Made by a program: the position numbers and the translations under genes | From: Anaerolineae bacterium | GTDB taxonomy: Bacteria > Chloroflexota > Anaerolineae > JAADDB01 | DNA: 18,579 nucleotides | NCBI GenBank assembly: GCA_015489285.1 | Contig: WGAA01000081.1 | Span: forward strand, 1 to 18,579 | Direction: 5' to 3' | Notes under the pieces: model-generated | The model's input: the letters and a program-made list of their open reading frames with translations, nothing else | What the model was told of the DNA's origin: nothing | Database searches by the model: none | Shown: piece after piece, positions 6,061 through 14,891 of the stretch | How positions within the stretch are numbered: the stretch's first letter is position 1 | How the letters are laid out: every line of letters begins with the position of its first letter

Positions 6061-7665
6061 ATGACAAAGACGTTTGGCATCCCCAGCACGTTTGGCCTGG
6101 AACACCACGGGCTCATCAATCTCCGTTCTGTTTACTGGAACTTGAGCCCGGCCGCCCTCATCGAACAGTCCGTGCAGCGACAGGAGCCGTGCTGTCTGAC
6201 CCGCTCCGGAGCGATTGCCGTCATCACGGCCCCGCGCACAGGCCGTTCGCCCAACGACAAGTTTCTCGTCAAGGAGCCTTCCAGTGAACAGGACATCTGG
6301 TGGGGCGACATCAACCGGCCCATTTCGGAGGAGGCGTTCGACCGGTTGTATGCCAAAATGGTGGCCTACTTCCAGGGACGGGACGTGTTCGTCTATGACG
6401 CCCTGGCAGGGGCCCATCCCAAATATCGCTTGCCCATCCGGGTCGTCTCCGAGTACGCGTGGGCCGCGCTGTTCGCCCACAACATGTTCATCCGCTTGAA
6501 GCCCGACGAGTTCCCCAATCACGTGCCCGAATTCACCGTTCTCCACGCACCCCGACTCTTCGCCATCCCCGAACAGGATGGGACCCACTCCGAGGCTTTC
6601 ATCATTATTCACTTCGGGCGCAAGTTGATCCTCATTGGGGGCACGGCATACGGCGGGGAGATCAAGAAGTCGATCTTCACCGTGATGAACTACCTGCTCC
6701 CCAAGAAGAACGTGTTCCCCATGCACTGTTCTGCCAACATCGGCAAGAAGGGGGATGTGGCCCTCTTCTTTGGCCTTTCGGGCACGGGGAAGACGACCCT
6801 CTCCTCCGATCCGGAACGCCGCCTCATCGGGGACGATGAGCACGGTTGGGGGGATGACGGGGTCTTCAACTTCGAAGGCGGGTGCTACGCCAAGACCATC
6901 CGGTTGCGCCCCGAGCTGGAGCCCATCATTTGGAACGCGGCGCAACGTTTCGGCTCCATCCTGGAAAACGTCGTCGTCGACACGTACTCCCGTGAGGTGG
7001 ATTTCGACGATGGGAGTATTACGGAGAACACGCGGGCCAGCTATCCCATCTATTACGTGGACGGTCACGTGCCCGAAGGGCGGGGCGGACATCCGCAGAA
7101 TGTGTTCTTCCTCACCGCGGATGCCTTCGGCGTCCTCCCACCCATTTCTCGCCTGACGAAGGAGCAGGCGATGTACTACTTCCTTTCCGGGTACACTTCC
7201 AAGCTGGCCGGCACGGAGACAGGGGTCACCGAACCCCAGGCGACCTTTTCCACCTGCTTCGGTGCACCTTTCCTCCCCTTGCATCCCACGGTCTACGCCC
7301 GCCAGTTGGGCGAAAAGATGGAAGAGCACCAGACCCGGGTCTGGCTGGTCAACACCGGGTGGACCGGGGGACCATACGGGGTCGGGGAGCGGATCAAGCT
7401 GGCTTACACGCGGGCCATGGTCCGGGCCGCGCTGAACGGCGACCTGGACGATGTTCCCACGCAACAGGATCCCATCTTCGGCTTGCACATTCCCGTCTCC
7501 TGCCCCGGGGTCCCCGACGAGATCTTGAATCCCCGTAATACATGGGCCGATCCGGCGGCTTACGACGAGAAGGCCCGGGAATTGGCCCGGCGTTTCCGGG
7601 AGAATTTCAAGCAGTTTGAGGCCTTCGTACCCCCGGAGGTCGTCGCTGCCGGACCTCGAGCGTGA
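6061..7665 (+). CDS. pckA: Phosphoenolpyruvate carboxykinase (ATP)
   Basis: A 534-residue cytosolic enzyme that interconverts oxaloacetate + ATP and phosphoenolpyruvate + CO2 + ADP, the entry step of gluconeogenesis. The ATG follows GGAGGAG with 5-nt spacing after the GGAGG core. The length is that of the ATP-dependent family. Visible motifs are RTGRSPNDK (59-67, oxaloacetate-binding Arg region), [10 protein letters not shown] (195-204, metal and substrate region), the P-loop [11 protein letters not shown] (238-248), and LIGDDEHGW (255-263, kinase-2 type metal-binding acidic pair). The C-terminal [18 protein letters not shown] segment also fits; here it reads [15 protein letters not shown]. 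No key residue seems lost. It stands alone, divergent from the pilus operon and followed by a 17-bp hairpin, so it is probably its own transcription unit. Confidence 0.96.
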   Translation: MTKTFGIPSTFGLEHHGLINLRSVYWNLSPAALIEQSVQRQEPCCLTRSGAIAVITAPRTGRSPNDKFLVKEPSSEQDIWWGDINRPISEEAFDRLYAKMVAYFQGRDVFVYDALAGAHPKYRLPIRVVSEYAWAALFAHNMFIRLKPDEFPNHVPEFTVLHAPRLFAIPEQDGTHSEAFIIIHFGRKLILIGGTAYGGEIKKSIFTVMNYLLPKKNVFPMHCSANIGKKGDVALFFGLSGTGKTTLSSDPERRLIGDDEHGWGDDGVFNFEGGCYAKTIRLRPELEPIIWNAAQRFGSILENVVVDTYSREVDFDDGSITENTRASYPIYYVDGHVPEGRGGHPQNVFFLTADAFGVLPPISRLTKEQAMYYFLSGYTSKLAGTETGVTEPQATFSTCFGAPFLPLHPTVYARQLGEKMEEHQTRVWLVNTGWTGGPYGVGERIKLAYTRAMVRAALNGDLDDVPTQQDPIFGLHIPVSCPGVPDEILNPRNTWADPAAYDEKARELARRFRENFKQFEAFVPPEVVAAGPRA

Positions 7666-7683
7666 GGGAGAAGGAATATAGGG

Positions 7684-7728
7684 GGTAGACTTCGGGGACC
7701 TCATCGGGTGGGGTCCCCGAAGTCTACC
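7684..7728 (+). terminator. Perfect 17-bp hairpin after pckA (possible U-tract-less terminator)
   Basis: GGTAGACTTCGGGGACC (7684-7700) pairs perfectly with 7712-7728 across an 11-nt loop. It starts 18 nt after the pckA stop and ends 18 nt before the next ATG. No T-run follows, so it is not a textbook terminator. It could be a Rho-related 3' end, an mRNA-stabilising structure, or a member of an interspersed palindromic repeat family. The symmetry is seen directly; the role is inferred. Confidence 0.55.
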
Positions 7729-7746
7729 GACGGAGTAAGGTCAGAT

Positions 7747-9219
7747 ATGCTTTCAAGGGGCTTTGTCCGATCGCGACCCCGGGTGACGCTTTCCCTGGTA
7801 TGGCACCTCCTCCTCCCCTTGGGCCTGCTCATCATCCTCTGCCGCTTGGTCGTGTTCCCCAACGATTTCTGGTGGCACATCCGGGTGGGGCAGATCATCG
7901 CCCAACGGCACACGATTCCGCGCGTGGACGAGTTCTCCTTCACCCGGGCCGGGGCCCCCTGGATTAATCAAGCCTGGCTCATGCAACTGGCCCTCTACGT
8001 TGTGTATCGGTTGGGGGGACTTCCCCTGGCCATCCTGGCCCATGCGCTGATCGTGACGTCGGGGTACATGGTCGTCTTTTGGGCCTTGCGGAGGCAATAC
8101 GATGTGCGGGTGAGTGTGTTGAGTGTGGCCGCCGGGGCCGCCGCGGGCGTGTACAACTGGTCGCTTCGTCCTCAGACCATCTCCTTTCTCCTTTTCGGCA
8201 TTCTCGTGGCTCTGCTGGAAGCCCACCGTCGCGGGCGGACCCACGTCTTGTGGTGGATGGTGCCCCTGTTCCTCCTGTGGGGGAACGCCCACGGGGCTTT
8301 CACCTTCGGCCTGGTAGCCTTTGCCGCGTATATCCTGGGGTACGCGGTGGAACGACGAGACTCGTGGCCCGCCCTCCTCACCGCGGAGCGGCATGTCTGG
8401 TTGCCCGGGGTGATGAGCCTTTTGGCGTTGACCGTGACGCCCTGGGGGCCGTTGGGGCTGTTCCGCTACGTGTGGGGCTTCTTTGCCAGCAAGGTGACCC
8501 TCCAGAGCAACCAGGAGTTCCTGCCTCTGACGTTGCGGCAGGGTGACGGGGTGCTGTTCTTTTTGGTCCTGAGTGTGTGGCTCTTCGTCCTGTGGCGTTC
8601 CGGGTATCGGCCCTCGTGGGACCGGGAGATGGGGGTTCTTCTCTTTGTCGTTTTGAGCTTGTGGAGTCGGCGGGCGGCACCCTGGTTCGGGTTTGTGCTG
8701 ATCCCCTCGTTGGCCGCGGCCCTGGACGCGTGGTGGCATCCTCGGCCCGTCCCGCCGGGCCGGGAGGGGCTCAACGTGGTCATCGTGGGCTTGCTCCTGT
8801 TGGGATGGGTGGTGTCTCTCCCCTGGTTGCGGGGTCGGCTTCCGGCGCCGTTGGCCCCGGCCCGCCTGGTGAGCGAGACGACGCCGGTGGCCGCGATGGC
8901 ATACCTGTGTGAGCACGCGGATTCCACCGCGCGTGTGTATCAGCATCAGGCGTTCGGTGCCTACCAAATATGGGCCTGTCCCCGGCTCAAGGTGTTCATC
9001 GACACGCGCATCGAGCTCTATCCTCCCTCCCTGTGGGACGATTACTTCCACCTGGAATGGGCCCGCTTCGACTGGGAGGAGATAGCCGAGCGCTACGGAA
9101 TCACCCATTTATTCCTCGACCAGGAGGAACAACCCGATCTCGTCGAGGGGGCGCGGCGTTCCCCCCGTTGGGTAGAGGTGTATCAGGACGACCGGGCCGT
9201 GATTTTCCGCCGGAAGTGA
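7747..9219 (+). CDS. Polytopic membrane protein, GT-C (PMT-like) glycosyltransferase-like, function unknown
   Basis: A 490-residue protein with roughly 11-12 membrane segments in residues 14-360 and a soluble C-terminal part of about 130 residues. The start is placed at ATG 7747, with AAGG 6 nt upstream. An in-frame GTG at 7708 would put the start inside the hairpin. After the first helix comes PNDFWWHIRVGQ (38-49) and then PRVDEFSFTRAGAPW (58-72). Acidic residues in this first outside loop are typical of GT-C glycosyltransferases using polyprenyl-phosphate sugars. LRPQ (140-143) and LLWGNAHGAFTFGL (176-189) recur in a large group of uncharacterised bacterial membrane proteins of this kind. 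The C-terminal domain contains FIDTRIELYP (417-426) and a tail typical of the group. A surface glycosylation role is a guess from the fold. It stands alone between pckA and the nucleoside operon. Confidence 0.65.
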   Translation: MLSRGFVRSRPRVTLSLVWHLLLPLGLLIILCRLVVFPNDFWWHIRVGQIIAQRHTIPRVDEFSFTRAGAPWINQAWLMQLALYVVYRLGGLPLAILAHALIVTSGYMVVFWALRRQYDVRVSVLSVAAGAAAGVYNWSLRPQTISFLLFGILVALLEAHRRGRTHVLWWMVPLFLLWGNAHGAFTFGLVAFAAYILGYAVERRDSWPALLTAERHVWLPGVMSLLALTVTPWGPLGLFRYVWGFFASKVTLQSNQEFLPLTLRQGDGVLFFLVLSVWLFVLWRSGYRPSWDREMGVLLFVVLSLWSRRAAPWFGFVLIPSLAAALDAWWHPRPVPPGREGLNVVIVGLLLLGWVVSLPWLRGRLPAPLAPARLVSETTPVAAMAYLCEHADSTARVYQHQAFGAYQIWACPRLKVFIDTRIELYPPSLWDDYFHLEWARFDWEEIAERYGITHLFLDQEEQPDLVEGARRSPRWVEVYQDDRAVIFRRK

Positions 9220-9226
9220 GGGGAGC

Positions 9227-9258
9227 CGGACTGCCAAACCCGAGATCTCGGAAGTCCG
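9227..9258. promoter_or_regulatory. Nested inverted repeat upstream of the nucleoside-uptake promoter
   Basis: CCGAGATCTCGG (9240-9251) is a perfect 12-bp palindrome, flanked by CGGACT (9227-9232) and AGTCCG (9253-9258), which pair with each other. It lies 7 nt after the preceding stop and ends about 30 bp before the -35 of the next promoter. It could be an operator or the remains of a weak transcript-end hairpin. There is only TT after it, so a strong intrinsic terminator is unlikely. Confidence 0.4.
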
Positions 9259-9289
9259 TTAATGACGATCTTCTTCCTCCTGACGAAAC

Positions 9290-9318
9290 TTGTCCCTAAC
9301 GTCGGCTCCTCGTATAAT
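9290..9318 (+). promoter_or_regulatory. Sigma70-type promoter of the nucleoside-uptake operon
   Basis: TTGTCC (9290-9295) and a perfect TATAAT (9313-9318) are separated by 17 bp. The predicted start is near 9325, giving a leader of about 92 nt to the ATG at 9417. The leader contains a small hairpin (GAGGAC 9337-9342 with GTCCTC 9350-9355). This is the best promoter match in the window. Confidence 0.78.
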
Positions 9319-9416
9319 GGACTGCGGGAAAGGGAAGAGGACGTGAGATGTCCTCCTCGTCCACCCTAAATCACCCTATCTTATCACCCAAAGCACGTAG
9401 GAAGGAGGAGAATCCT

Positions 9417-10559
9417 ATGAAGCAGCGAAAACCCCTCTACACACTGTTACTTCTCATCGTTCTCCTGAGCTTGGTCGTGAGTGCGTGTGCAAAGGCGACA
9501 CCCACTCCGACACCGGCGCCCAAGCCCACGGAAAAGCCCACAGAAGCGCCGAAACCCACGCCGAAACCGACCCCGACTCCGGCACCCGCGAAGAAGGTCA
9601 TCAAGGCGTGCCAGGTGACGGACATCGGTGGTATCGACGACCGCTCCTTCAACGCGACGGCCTGGAAGGGCATGCAGATGGCGCACGAGAAGCTGGGCGT
9701 CGAGGTGAAGTACCTGGAGAGCCAGCAGCAAGCCGACTACGCCACCAACATCCAGGAGTTCATCAACGAGGGCTGTGACATCATTATCACCGTCGGCTTC
9801 ATGCTCGGCGACGCGACGAAGGAATACGCCCAGAAGTACCCGGACCAGAAGTTCGCCATCGTGGACTTCGCCTACGATCCGCCGTTGCCCAATGTGCTGG
9901 GCCTGGTCTTCTCCGTGGACGAGGCGTCCTTCCTCGCGGGCTACGTGGCCGGTGGTATGACGAAGACGGGGAAGGTGGCGACCTTTGGTGGTATCAAGAT
10001 CCCGCCGGTGACCCAGTTCATGGTCGGGTATGAGCAGGGTGTGAAGTACTACAACAAGAAGCACGGCACCAACGTGGAGGTTCTGGGCTGGCAGACGGAC
10101 CTGAAGAAGGAAGGGTTCGGCGACGGCGTGTTCGTGGGCAACTTCGAGTCCACGGATGACGGCCGCCGTGTGGCCGAGTCCTTCATGGACGAGGGTGCGG
10201 ATATCATTCTGCCCGTGGCCGGGCCCGTGGGTCTGGGCACCGCAGCTGCCGTGAAGGAGCGCGGGGCCATGATGATCGGTGTGGACACCGACTGGTACAT
10301 CTCCGCGCCCGAGTACAAGGACGTGTACCTGACCAGCGTGCTGAAGAACATGGATGTGGCCGTGTTCCAGGCCGTCAAGATGGTCGTGGACGGCACGTTC
10401 AAGGGTGGCGTCTACGTCGGTACGCTGGCGAACAACGGTGTGGGCATCGCGCCCTACCACGAGTTCGAGGACAAGGTGCCCGCCGAGCTGAAGGCCGAAG
10501 TCGAGCAGGTGAAGGAGGGCATCATCAAGGGCGAGATCAGCACCGGTTGGCCCAAATAA
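9417..10559 (+). CDS. BMP/PnrA-family nucleoside-binding lipoprotein of an ABC importer
   Basis: A 380-residue lipoprotein. The start is ATG 9417 because AAGGAGGAG lies just before it; the frame is open upstream but has no such site. The signal peptide has a KQRK basic end, a hydrophobic core and a lipobox VSAC with lipidated C24. Residues 25-60 form a Thr/Pro/Lys-rich spacer that should lift the binding domain off the membrane. The BMP domain follows: GGIDDRSFN (71-79), TVGFMLGDA (125-133), VFSVDEASFLAGYVAG (165-180) and GVDTDWY (288-294). Family members PnrA/TmpC and Bacillus YufN bind purine nucleosides. The neighbours (double ATPase, two BPD_transp_2 permeases) are the standard partners. 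A terminator after this gene should make it the most abundant component. The exact ligand, purine or other nucleoside, cannot be read from sequence. Confidence 0.92.
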   Translation: MKQRKPLYTLLLLIVLLSLVVSACAKATPTPTPAPKPTEKPTEAPKPTPKPTPTPAPAKKVIKACQVTDIGGIDDRSFNATAWKGMQMAHEKLGVEVKYLESQQQADYATNIQEFINEGCDIIITVGFMLGDATKEYAQKYPDQKFAIVDFAYDPPLPNVLGLVFSVDEASFLAGYVAGGMTKTGKVATFGGIKIPPVTQFMVGYEQGVKYYNKKHGTNVEVLGWQTDLKKEGFGDGVFVGNFESTDDGRRVAESFMDEGADIILPVAGPVGLGTAAAVKERGAMMIGVDTDWYISAPEYKDVYLTSVLKNMDVAVFQAVKMVVDGTFKGGVYVGTLANNGVGIAPYHEFEDKVPAELKAEVEQVKEGIIKGEISTGWPK

Positions 10560-10572
10560 GCAGATGGCTCTT

Positions 10573-10610
10573 ACTCCCGCGGGGGATACCCCCTGCGGGA
10601 GTTTTTCTTT
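10573..10610 (+). terminator. Intrinsic terminator between the binding-protein and ATPase genes
   Basis: ACTCCCGC (10573-10580) pairs with GCGGGAGT (10595-10602), and inside it GGGGG/CCCCC pairs around an ATA loop with one bulged T. The run TTTTTCTTT (10602-10610) follows. It starts 13 nt after the lipoprotein stop. No other good promoter is visible before the ATPase gene, so this is most likely a leaky terminator that sets the ratio of binding protein to transporter. Confidence 0.88.
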
Positions 10611-10699
10611 AAGTCGGCCGGACGGGTTCGGCCCGGTTCGAGTTACATCGGTGAGGGGAATACAACCGTTCATTGGGGACAAGGAGCCACGGGTATACC

Positions 10700-12247
10700 A
10701 TGACACCGGTCCTGGAATTGCGTAATATCACGAAACGCTTCCCCGGCGTTTTGGCCAACGATCACATCAATTTGACGTTGGAAGAGGGGGAAATCCACGC
10801 CCTGTTGGGGGAAAACGGGGCAGGTAAGACCACGCTGATGAACATCCTCTACGGGCTGTACAAGGCCGACGAGGGGGAGATCCTCGTCCGCGGTAAGCCC
10901 GTCGAAATCCGCTCCCCCAGCGATGCCATTGCTCTGGGCATCGGCATGGTTCACCAGCACTTCATGCTCGTGCCGGTGATGACCGTCACCGAGAACATCA
11001 TGCTCGGGGCGGAGGTGACGAAGTTCGGGCCCTTTCTGGACCGGGCCGCGGCGGCCCAACGCATTCGCGAGCTCTCCCGCACCTACGGTCTGGAGGTGGA
11101 CCCGGAGGCGTATATCAAGGACCTGCCCGTGGGGGTTCAGCAGCGGGTGGAGATTCTCAAGCTCCTCTACCGCAAAGCCGACATCCTCATCCTCGACGAG
11201 CCCACCGCGGTTCTCACCCCCCAGGAGGTGGAGGAGTTGTTCGAGGTCATTCGCTCCCTCGTCGCCAAGGGGAACTCGGTTATTTTCATTACCCACAAGT
11301 TGAAGGAGGTCATGGCCATCGCGGACCGGGTGACGGTGCTCCGTCGTGGACGGGTGGTGGGCACGACACGCCCCGAGGAGACGACGGAGGAAGAGCTGGC
11401 GGCCATGATGGTGGGGCGAGAGGTCAGCCTGGTCGTGGAGAAGAAGCCCGCCCGGCCCGGTGACGTGGTGCTGTCCGTTCGCGATCTCCACGTGCGGGAC
11501 GAGCGGGGAGAGCCCGCAGTCCGGGGGGTGGACCTGGACGTTCGGGCCGGGGAAATCGTCGGCATTGCGGGGGTCCAGGGGAACGGACAGACGGAGCTGG
11601 TCGAGGCGATTACCGGGTTGCGAGAGCCCGAGAAGGGAACGATCCACATCAAAGGGGTGGATGTGACGTGGGCCTCCTCCCGTCAATTTTTCGAACAGGG
11701 GGCAGCCCACGTGCCGGAGGACCGCCAACGGGATGGGCTGGTCCTCTCCTATCCCGTGCGGGATAATCTCATTCTCAACATGTACTACAAACCGCCCTTT
11801 GCGATCGGCTTCCGCATCCAGGAGAAGCCCATCGAGGAGAACGCCCGTCGTTTGGTGCAGGAGTTTGACATTCGCACGCCCGACATTTATACCCCTGTGG
11901 CCAACCTTTCCGGCGGAAATCAGCAGAAGGTCATTGTCGCCCGGGAATTCTCGCGCCCCATCGATTTGCTGGTGGCCTCCCAGCCCACCCGCGGGCTGGA
12001 TGTGGGTTCTATCGAGTACATTCACAAGCGCCTGGTCGCGAAGCGCGATGAGGGATGTGCCGTCTTGCTTGTTTCCTCGGAGCTGGATGAGATCATGGCC
12101 TTATCCGACCGCATTGCTGTCATGTACGAAGGGGAGATAATGGCCGTCATTCCGGCGGAAGAGGCAACACGTGAGCAGTTGGGATTGTTGATGGCCGGCG
12201 TAAGGCCGGAAGAGACGTCCGAAAAGGCCCAGGCTCCGGCCGCATGA
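10700..12247 (+). CDS. Nucleoside ABC transporter ATP-binding protein (two fused ABC domains)
   Basis: A 515-residue cytoplasmic ATPase with two tandem nucleotide-binding domains. Domain 1 has Walker A GENGAGKTT (37-45), Q-loop Q86, signature LPVGVQQR (142-149), Walker B DILILDE (161-167) and switch H199. Domain 2 has a degenerate Walker A, GVQGNGQTE (291-299) without lysine, an intact signature LSGGNQQK (403-410), and a Walker B ending in VASQP (Gln where Glu is usual). This asymmetry, with one active and one degenerate site, is normal for the RbsA/YufO class. The start at ATG 10700 is chosen by homology to the domain beginning; the ribosome site AAGGAG is 13 nt away, rather far. Partners are the lipoprotein upstream and two permeases downstream. 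Role: energises nucleoside uptake. Confidence 0.93.
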   Translation: MTPVLELRNITKRFPGVLANDHINLTLEEGEIHALLGENGAGKTTLMNILYGLYKADEGEILVRGKPVEIRSPSDAIALGIGMVHQHFMLVPVMTVTENIMLGAEVTKFGPFLDRAAAAQRIRELSRTYGLEVDPEAYIKDLPVGVQQRVEILKLLYRKADILILDEPTAVLTPQEVEELFEVIRSLVAKGNSVIFITHKLKEVMAIADRVTVLRRGRVVGTTRPEETTEEELAAMMVGREVSLVVEKKPARPGDVVLSVRDLHVRDERGEPAVRGVDLDVRAGEIVGIAGVQGNGQTELVEAITGLREPEKGTIHIKGVDVTWASSRQFFEQGAAHVPEDRQRDGLVLSYPVRDNLILNMYYKPPFAIGFRIQEKPIEENARRLVQEFDIRTPDIYTPVANLSGGNQQKVIVAREFSRPIDLLVASQPTRGLDVGSIEYIHKRLVAKRDEGCAVLLVSSELDEIMALSDRIAVMYEGEIMAVIPAEEATREQLGLLMAGVRPEETSEKAQAPAA

Positions 12248-12290
12248 GACCGCGCCGGATGTCGAAACCTTCTCACGTTCAGGAGGTCCT

Positions 12291-13574
12291 GTGAGCACGC
12301 AGGAGAAGAAGCGTCAGGAACACAACAAGGAACAGCAGCCCGCGGAGGCTGCCAAGACGTTGCCCTGGTGGAGGGTGGTGCTCGATGTGGCCCTGCTCCC
12401 CTTTTTGGCCATCATCACCGCCCTGGCATTGAGCAGTATCTTCATCATTATCTCCGACACGGAGCTTCTTGCCCTGTGGCGACATGTGTTCAGCGAGCCG
12501 GGAGTCGTCTTGTCGGCCAGCTTGAAGAAGCTGGAATTGTCTTATGGCGCGCTGATCAGCGGGGGGTTGGGCAATCCTTCCGCCATCTGGGATGGGCTCC
12601 GCACGTGGATCCAGACCGGGGACAGCACGAAGTTGATCACCTCCCTGGAGGGGATCGACCGGACGCTGGTCTACAGCACCCCTTACATCTTCGCGGGATT
12701 GGCCGTCGCCCTGGGGTTCCGTTGCGGCTTGTTCAACATCGGGGTGGAGGGGCAACTGTTCGTCGGCGCGATGGCCGCGACGTACATCGGTTACTCCATC
12801 AAGGGGCTGCCCATGCTGATCCACCTCCCCCTGGCGTTGACCGCCGGCGCGCTGGCCGGTGCCATCTGGTCCGCCATTGCCGGCCTGCTCAAGGCGTACA
12901 CGGGCGCGCATGAGGTGGTGACGACCATCATGCTCAACTACGTGGCCTTCCGCCTCTCCGATTACATGCTCACCGGTCCGATGAAGCGTTCCGGGTTCAA
13001 CCCCGTCTCCCCGCCGGTGGAGAAATCCGCGTGGCTCCCTAAGCTGGCCCCCGATCCCCTCCGCTTCCACGCGGGCTTTTTCCTCGCGCTGATCGTGGCG
13101 TACTTTGTGTACTGGTTCCTGTGGAAGAGCACGTGGGGATTCGAAATCCGCACGGTGGGGGCCAATCCCAACGCGGCCCGGTACGCGGGGATGTCCATCG
13201 CCAAGAATTTCATCCTGGCGATGGCCGTAAGTGGGGCGTTGGCCGGACTTTCGGGCACCAGTGAGATCCTGGGGGTGAATCACTTTATGGCCCAGGCCTT
13301 TTCTTCGGGCTACGGGTTCGATTCGATTGCTCTGGCCTTGTTGGGCAAAAGCCATCCTCTCGGGGTCGTCCTCGCCTCCCTGTTGTGGGGGTTCCTGCGG
13401 GCGGGGGCAACACGGATGCAGTCCGCGGCGGATATCCCCATCGACATTGTGCAGATCATCCAGGGGATGGTCATTGTGTTCGTGGCCGCCCCTGCGCTGG
13501 TGCGCATGATTTGGCGTATCCGCGCCATTGCGGAAGAGGGCGAAACCATTTTCACCCGAGGGTGGGGCACCTGA
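12291..13574 (+). CDS. Nucleoside ABC transporter permease 1 (YufP/NupP-like, BPD_transp_2)
   Basis: A 427-residue membrane protein starting with GTG at 12291, 4 nt after AGGAGG. The family core begins around residue 125 (LVYSTPYIFAGLAVALGF), with the diagnostic GLFNIGVEGQLFVGA (146-160). LLKAYTGAHEVVTTIMLNY and a C-terminal SSGYGFDSIALALLGK follow. About nine membrane segments are expected. It is longer than typical YufP (about 350 residues): a hydrophilic N-terminal tail of about 25 residues and a stretch between the first helix and the core (about 57-124, largely polar) account for the extra length. It pairs with the second permease to form the channel. It begins 43 nt after the ATPase gene, in the same transcription unit. 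Confidence 0.92.
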   Translation: MSTQEKKRQEHNKEQQPAEAAKTLPWWRVVLDVALLPFLAIITALALSSIFIIISDTELLALWRHVFSEPGVVLSASLKKLELSYGALISGGLGNPSAIWDGLRTWIQTGDSTKLITSLEGIDRTLVYSTPYIFAGLAVALGFRCGLFNIGVEGQLFVGAMAATYIGYSIKGLPMLIHLPLALTAGALAGAIWSAIAGLLKAYTGAHEVVTTIMLNYVAFRLSDYMLTGPMKRSGFNPVSPPVEKSAWLPKLAPDPLRFHAGFFLALIVAYFVYWFLWKSTWGFEIRTVGANPNAARYAGMSIAKNFILAMAVSGALAGLSGTSEILGVNHFMAQAFSSGYGFDSIALALLGKSHPLGVVLASLLWGFLRAGATRMQSAADIPIDIVQIIQGMVIVFVAAPALVRMIWRIRAIAEEGETIFTRGWGT

Positions 13575-13615
13575 TCGGGGATGGTATACGATAACTCGTG
13601 CAGCAAGGAGGAAAC

Positions 13616-14887
13616 GTGGCACCGGGAACGTTAGATTGGGCGACGATTCGTCACCGTTACCTGCGTCGGGAGCAGGTCTTGGGCATTGTGTACCTGCTGT
13701 TCGCCATCGCGATATGGACGCTGTTCCTGCCTCACGTGGAGGCAGGGGCCAAGGCCAAGTTCGGGTTGAACGTGGTCACCGGGGTCAAGCCGATCCCCGT
13801 TCCGGATCTGGTCGTCCCGGCCCGGGAGACGATCCTGCTCCTCGGTTTCATCGCGGCCTTCATGGGCGGTTGGCAGTTGTCCCGGGGGTTCAAGGAGCCC
13901 CAGGCTTTGCTGGCCGTGTTGTTGGTGATTTTCCTCCTGGCCTTCCTCGTGTGGGCCACCGCGGGGAAGTCGTTCAACCTCACGGGCATGTTGGCCAGCA
14001 CGGTGTTGCGGGCGACCCCCATCGCCTTCGGGGCGTTGAGCGGCGTGTGGTGTGAGCGTACCGCCGTCATCAACATCGCCATCGAGGGGATGATGCTGAG
14101 CTCCGCGTTTACGAGCGTGGTCATTGCCAGCGCTACGGGAAGCCCCTATTGGGGGCTTTTGGCCGCGATCGTGACGGGCGCGGTTTTGGGGCTCGTTCTG
14201 GCCGTGTTGGCCATCCGCTTCCGCGTGGACCAGATCATCGCGGGAACGGCCATCAACATTTTCGCCATCGGTCTCACCAGCTTTCTCAGTCACTCCTGGC
14301 TTTCCGTGCGTCAGGACCTGAATGCGGCCCCCAACTTCAAGCCCATTCCCATTCCCCTTCTGGCAAAGATCCCCGTCCTGGGCCCGATGTTCTTCGACGT
14401 CAACCTGATCGTCTACATCATGTTCGCGCTGGTGATCATCACCCACATTATTCTCTTCCACACCCGTTGGGGACTGCGCATGCGGGCCGTGGGGGAGCAC
14501 CCGAAGGCCGCGGACACCCTGGGCATCAATGTGTACCTGACCCGCTATATTAGCGTGACCATCGGGGGGATCATTGCCGGTATCGGGGGCGCTTACTTTA
14601 CTCTGGGGTCGGTGGGGCGCTTCGACGAGGTCATGACCGCAGGGAAGGGCTTCATCGGCCTGGCCGCAATGATTTTCGGCAAGTGGACTCCCATCGGCGG
14701 GTTTATTGCTTCCTTCATCTTTGGGTTGGCCGATGCCTTACAGGTGAAAATGGCCATTTTGCGCGTGCCCATCCCTTCAGAATTCCTTCTGATGGCGCCC
14801 TACTTGGTGACCATTATCGTCCTGTCCGGTGTGGTGGGACGGGCCGTCCCGCCCGCGGCGGACGGACAGCCTTATGTGAAGGAATAG
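13616..14887 (+). CDS. Nucleoside ABC transporter permease 2 (YufQ/NupQ-like, BPD_transp_2)
   Basis: A 423-residue membrane protein. The start is the GTG at 13616 because AAGGAGG lies 4 nt before it. A GTG at 13598 in the same frame would place that ribosome site inside the gene. The conserved permease core begins near residue 122 (LTGMLASTVLRATPIAFGAL) with RTAVINIAIEGMM (148-160). It continues to VGRFDEVMTAGKGFIGLAAMIFGKW, split here between membrane helices. The first 115 residues are an additional region with about three predicted helices (about 20-39, 72-88, 97-115) not found in the roughly 320-residue Bacillus homologue. Only 4 nt separate its stop from the next lipoprotein gene. Confidence 0.92.
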   Translation: MAPGTLDWATIRHRYLRREQVLGIVYLLFAIAIWTLFLPHVEAGAKAKFGLNVVTGVKPIPVPDLVVPARETILLLGFIAAFMGGWQLSRGFKEPQALLAVLLVIFLLAFLVWATAGKSFNLTGMLASTVLRATPIAFGALSGVWCERTAVINIAIEGMMLSSAFTSVVIASATGSPYWGLLAAIVTGAVLGLVLAVLAIRFRVDQIIAGTAINIFAIGLTSFLSHSWLSVRQDLNAAPNFKPIPIPLLAKIPVLGPMFFDVNLIVYIMFALVIITHIILFHTRWGLRMRAVGEHPKAADTLGINVYLTRYISVTIGGIIAGIGGAYFTLGSVGRFDEVMTAGKGFIGLAAMIFGKWTPIGGFIASFIFGLADALQVKMAILRVPIPSEFLLMAPYLVTIIVLSGVVGRAVPPAADGQPYVKE

Positions 14888-14891
14888 GCAT

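Noticed and set aside
5884..7704. A 606-codon open frame antisense to pckA
   Set aside because: It mirrors the pckA reading frame in GC-rich DNA, shows no domain, and pckA itself is unmistakable.
7753..9108. A 451-codon open frame antisense to the GT-C-like gene
   Set aside because: It is Pro/Gln/His/Gly-rich without domains, a shadow of a hydrophobic membrane-protein gene.
10670..12025. A 451-codon open frame antisense to the double ABC ATPase gene
   Set aside because: The opposite strand encodes all ATPase motifs in order; no independent evidence supports this frame.
12279..13622. A 447-codon open frame antisense to the first nucleoside permease
   Set aside because: It has low-complexity Gly/Arg/His/Asp composition typical of an antisense shadow, and the plus-strand permease has clear family motifs and a ribosome site.
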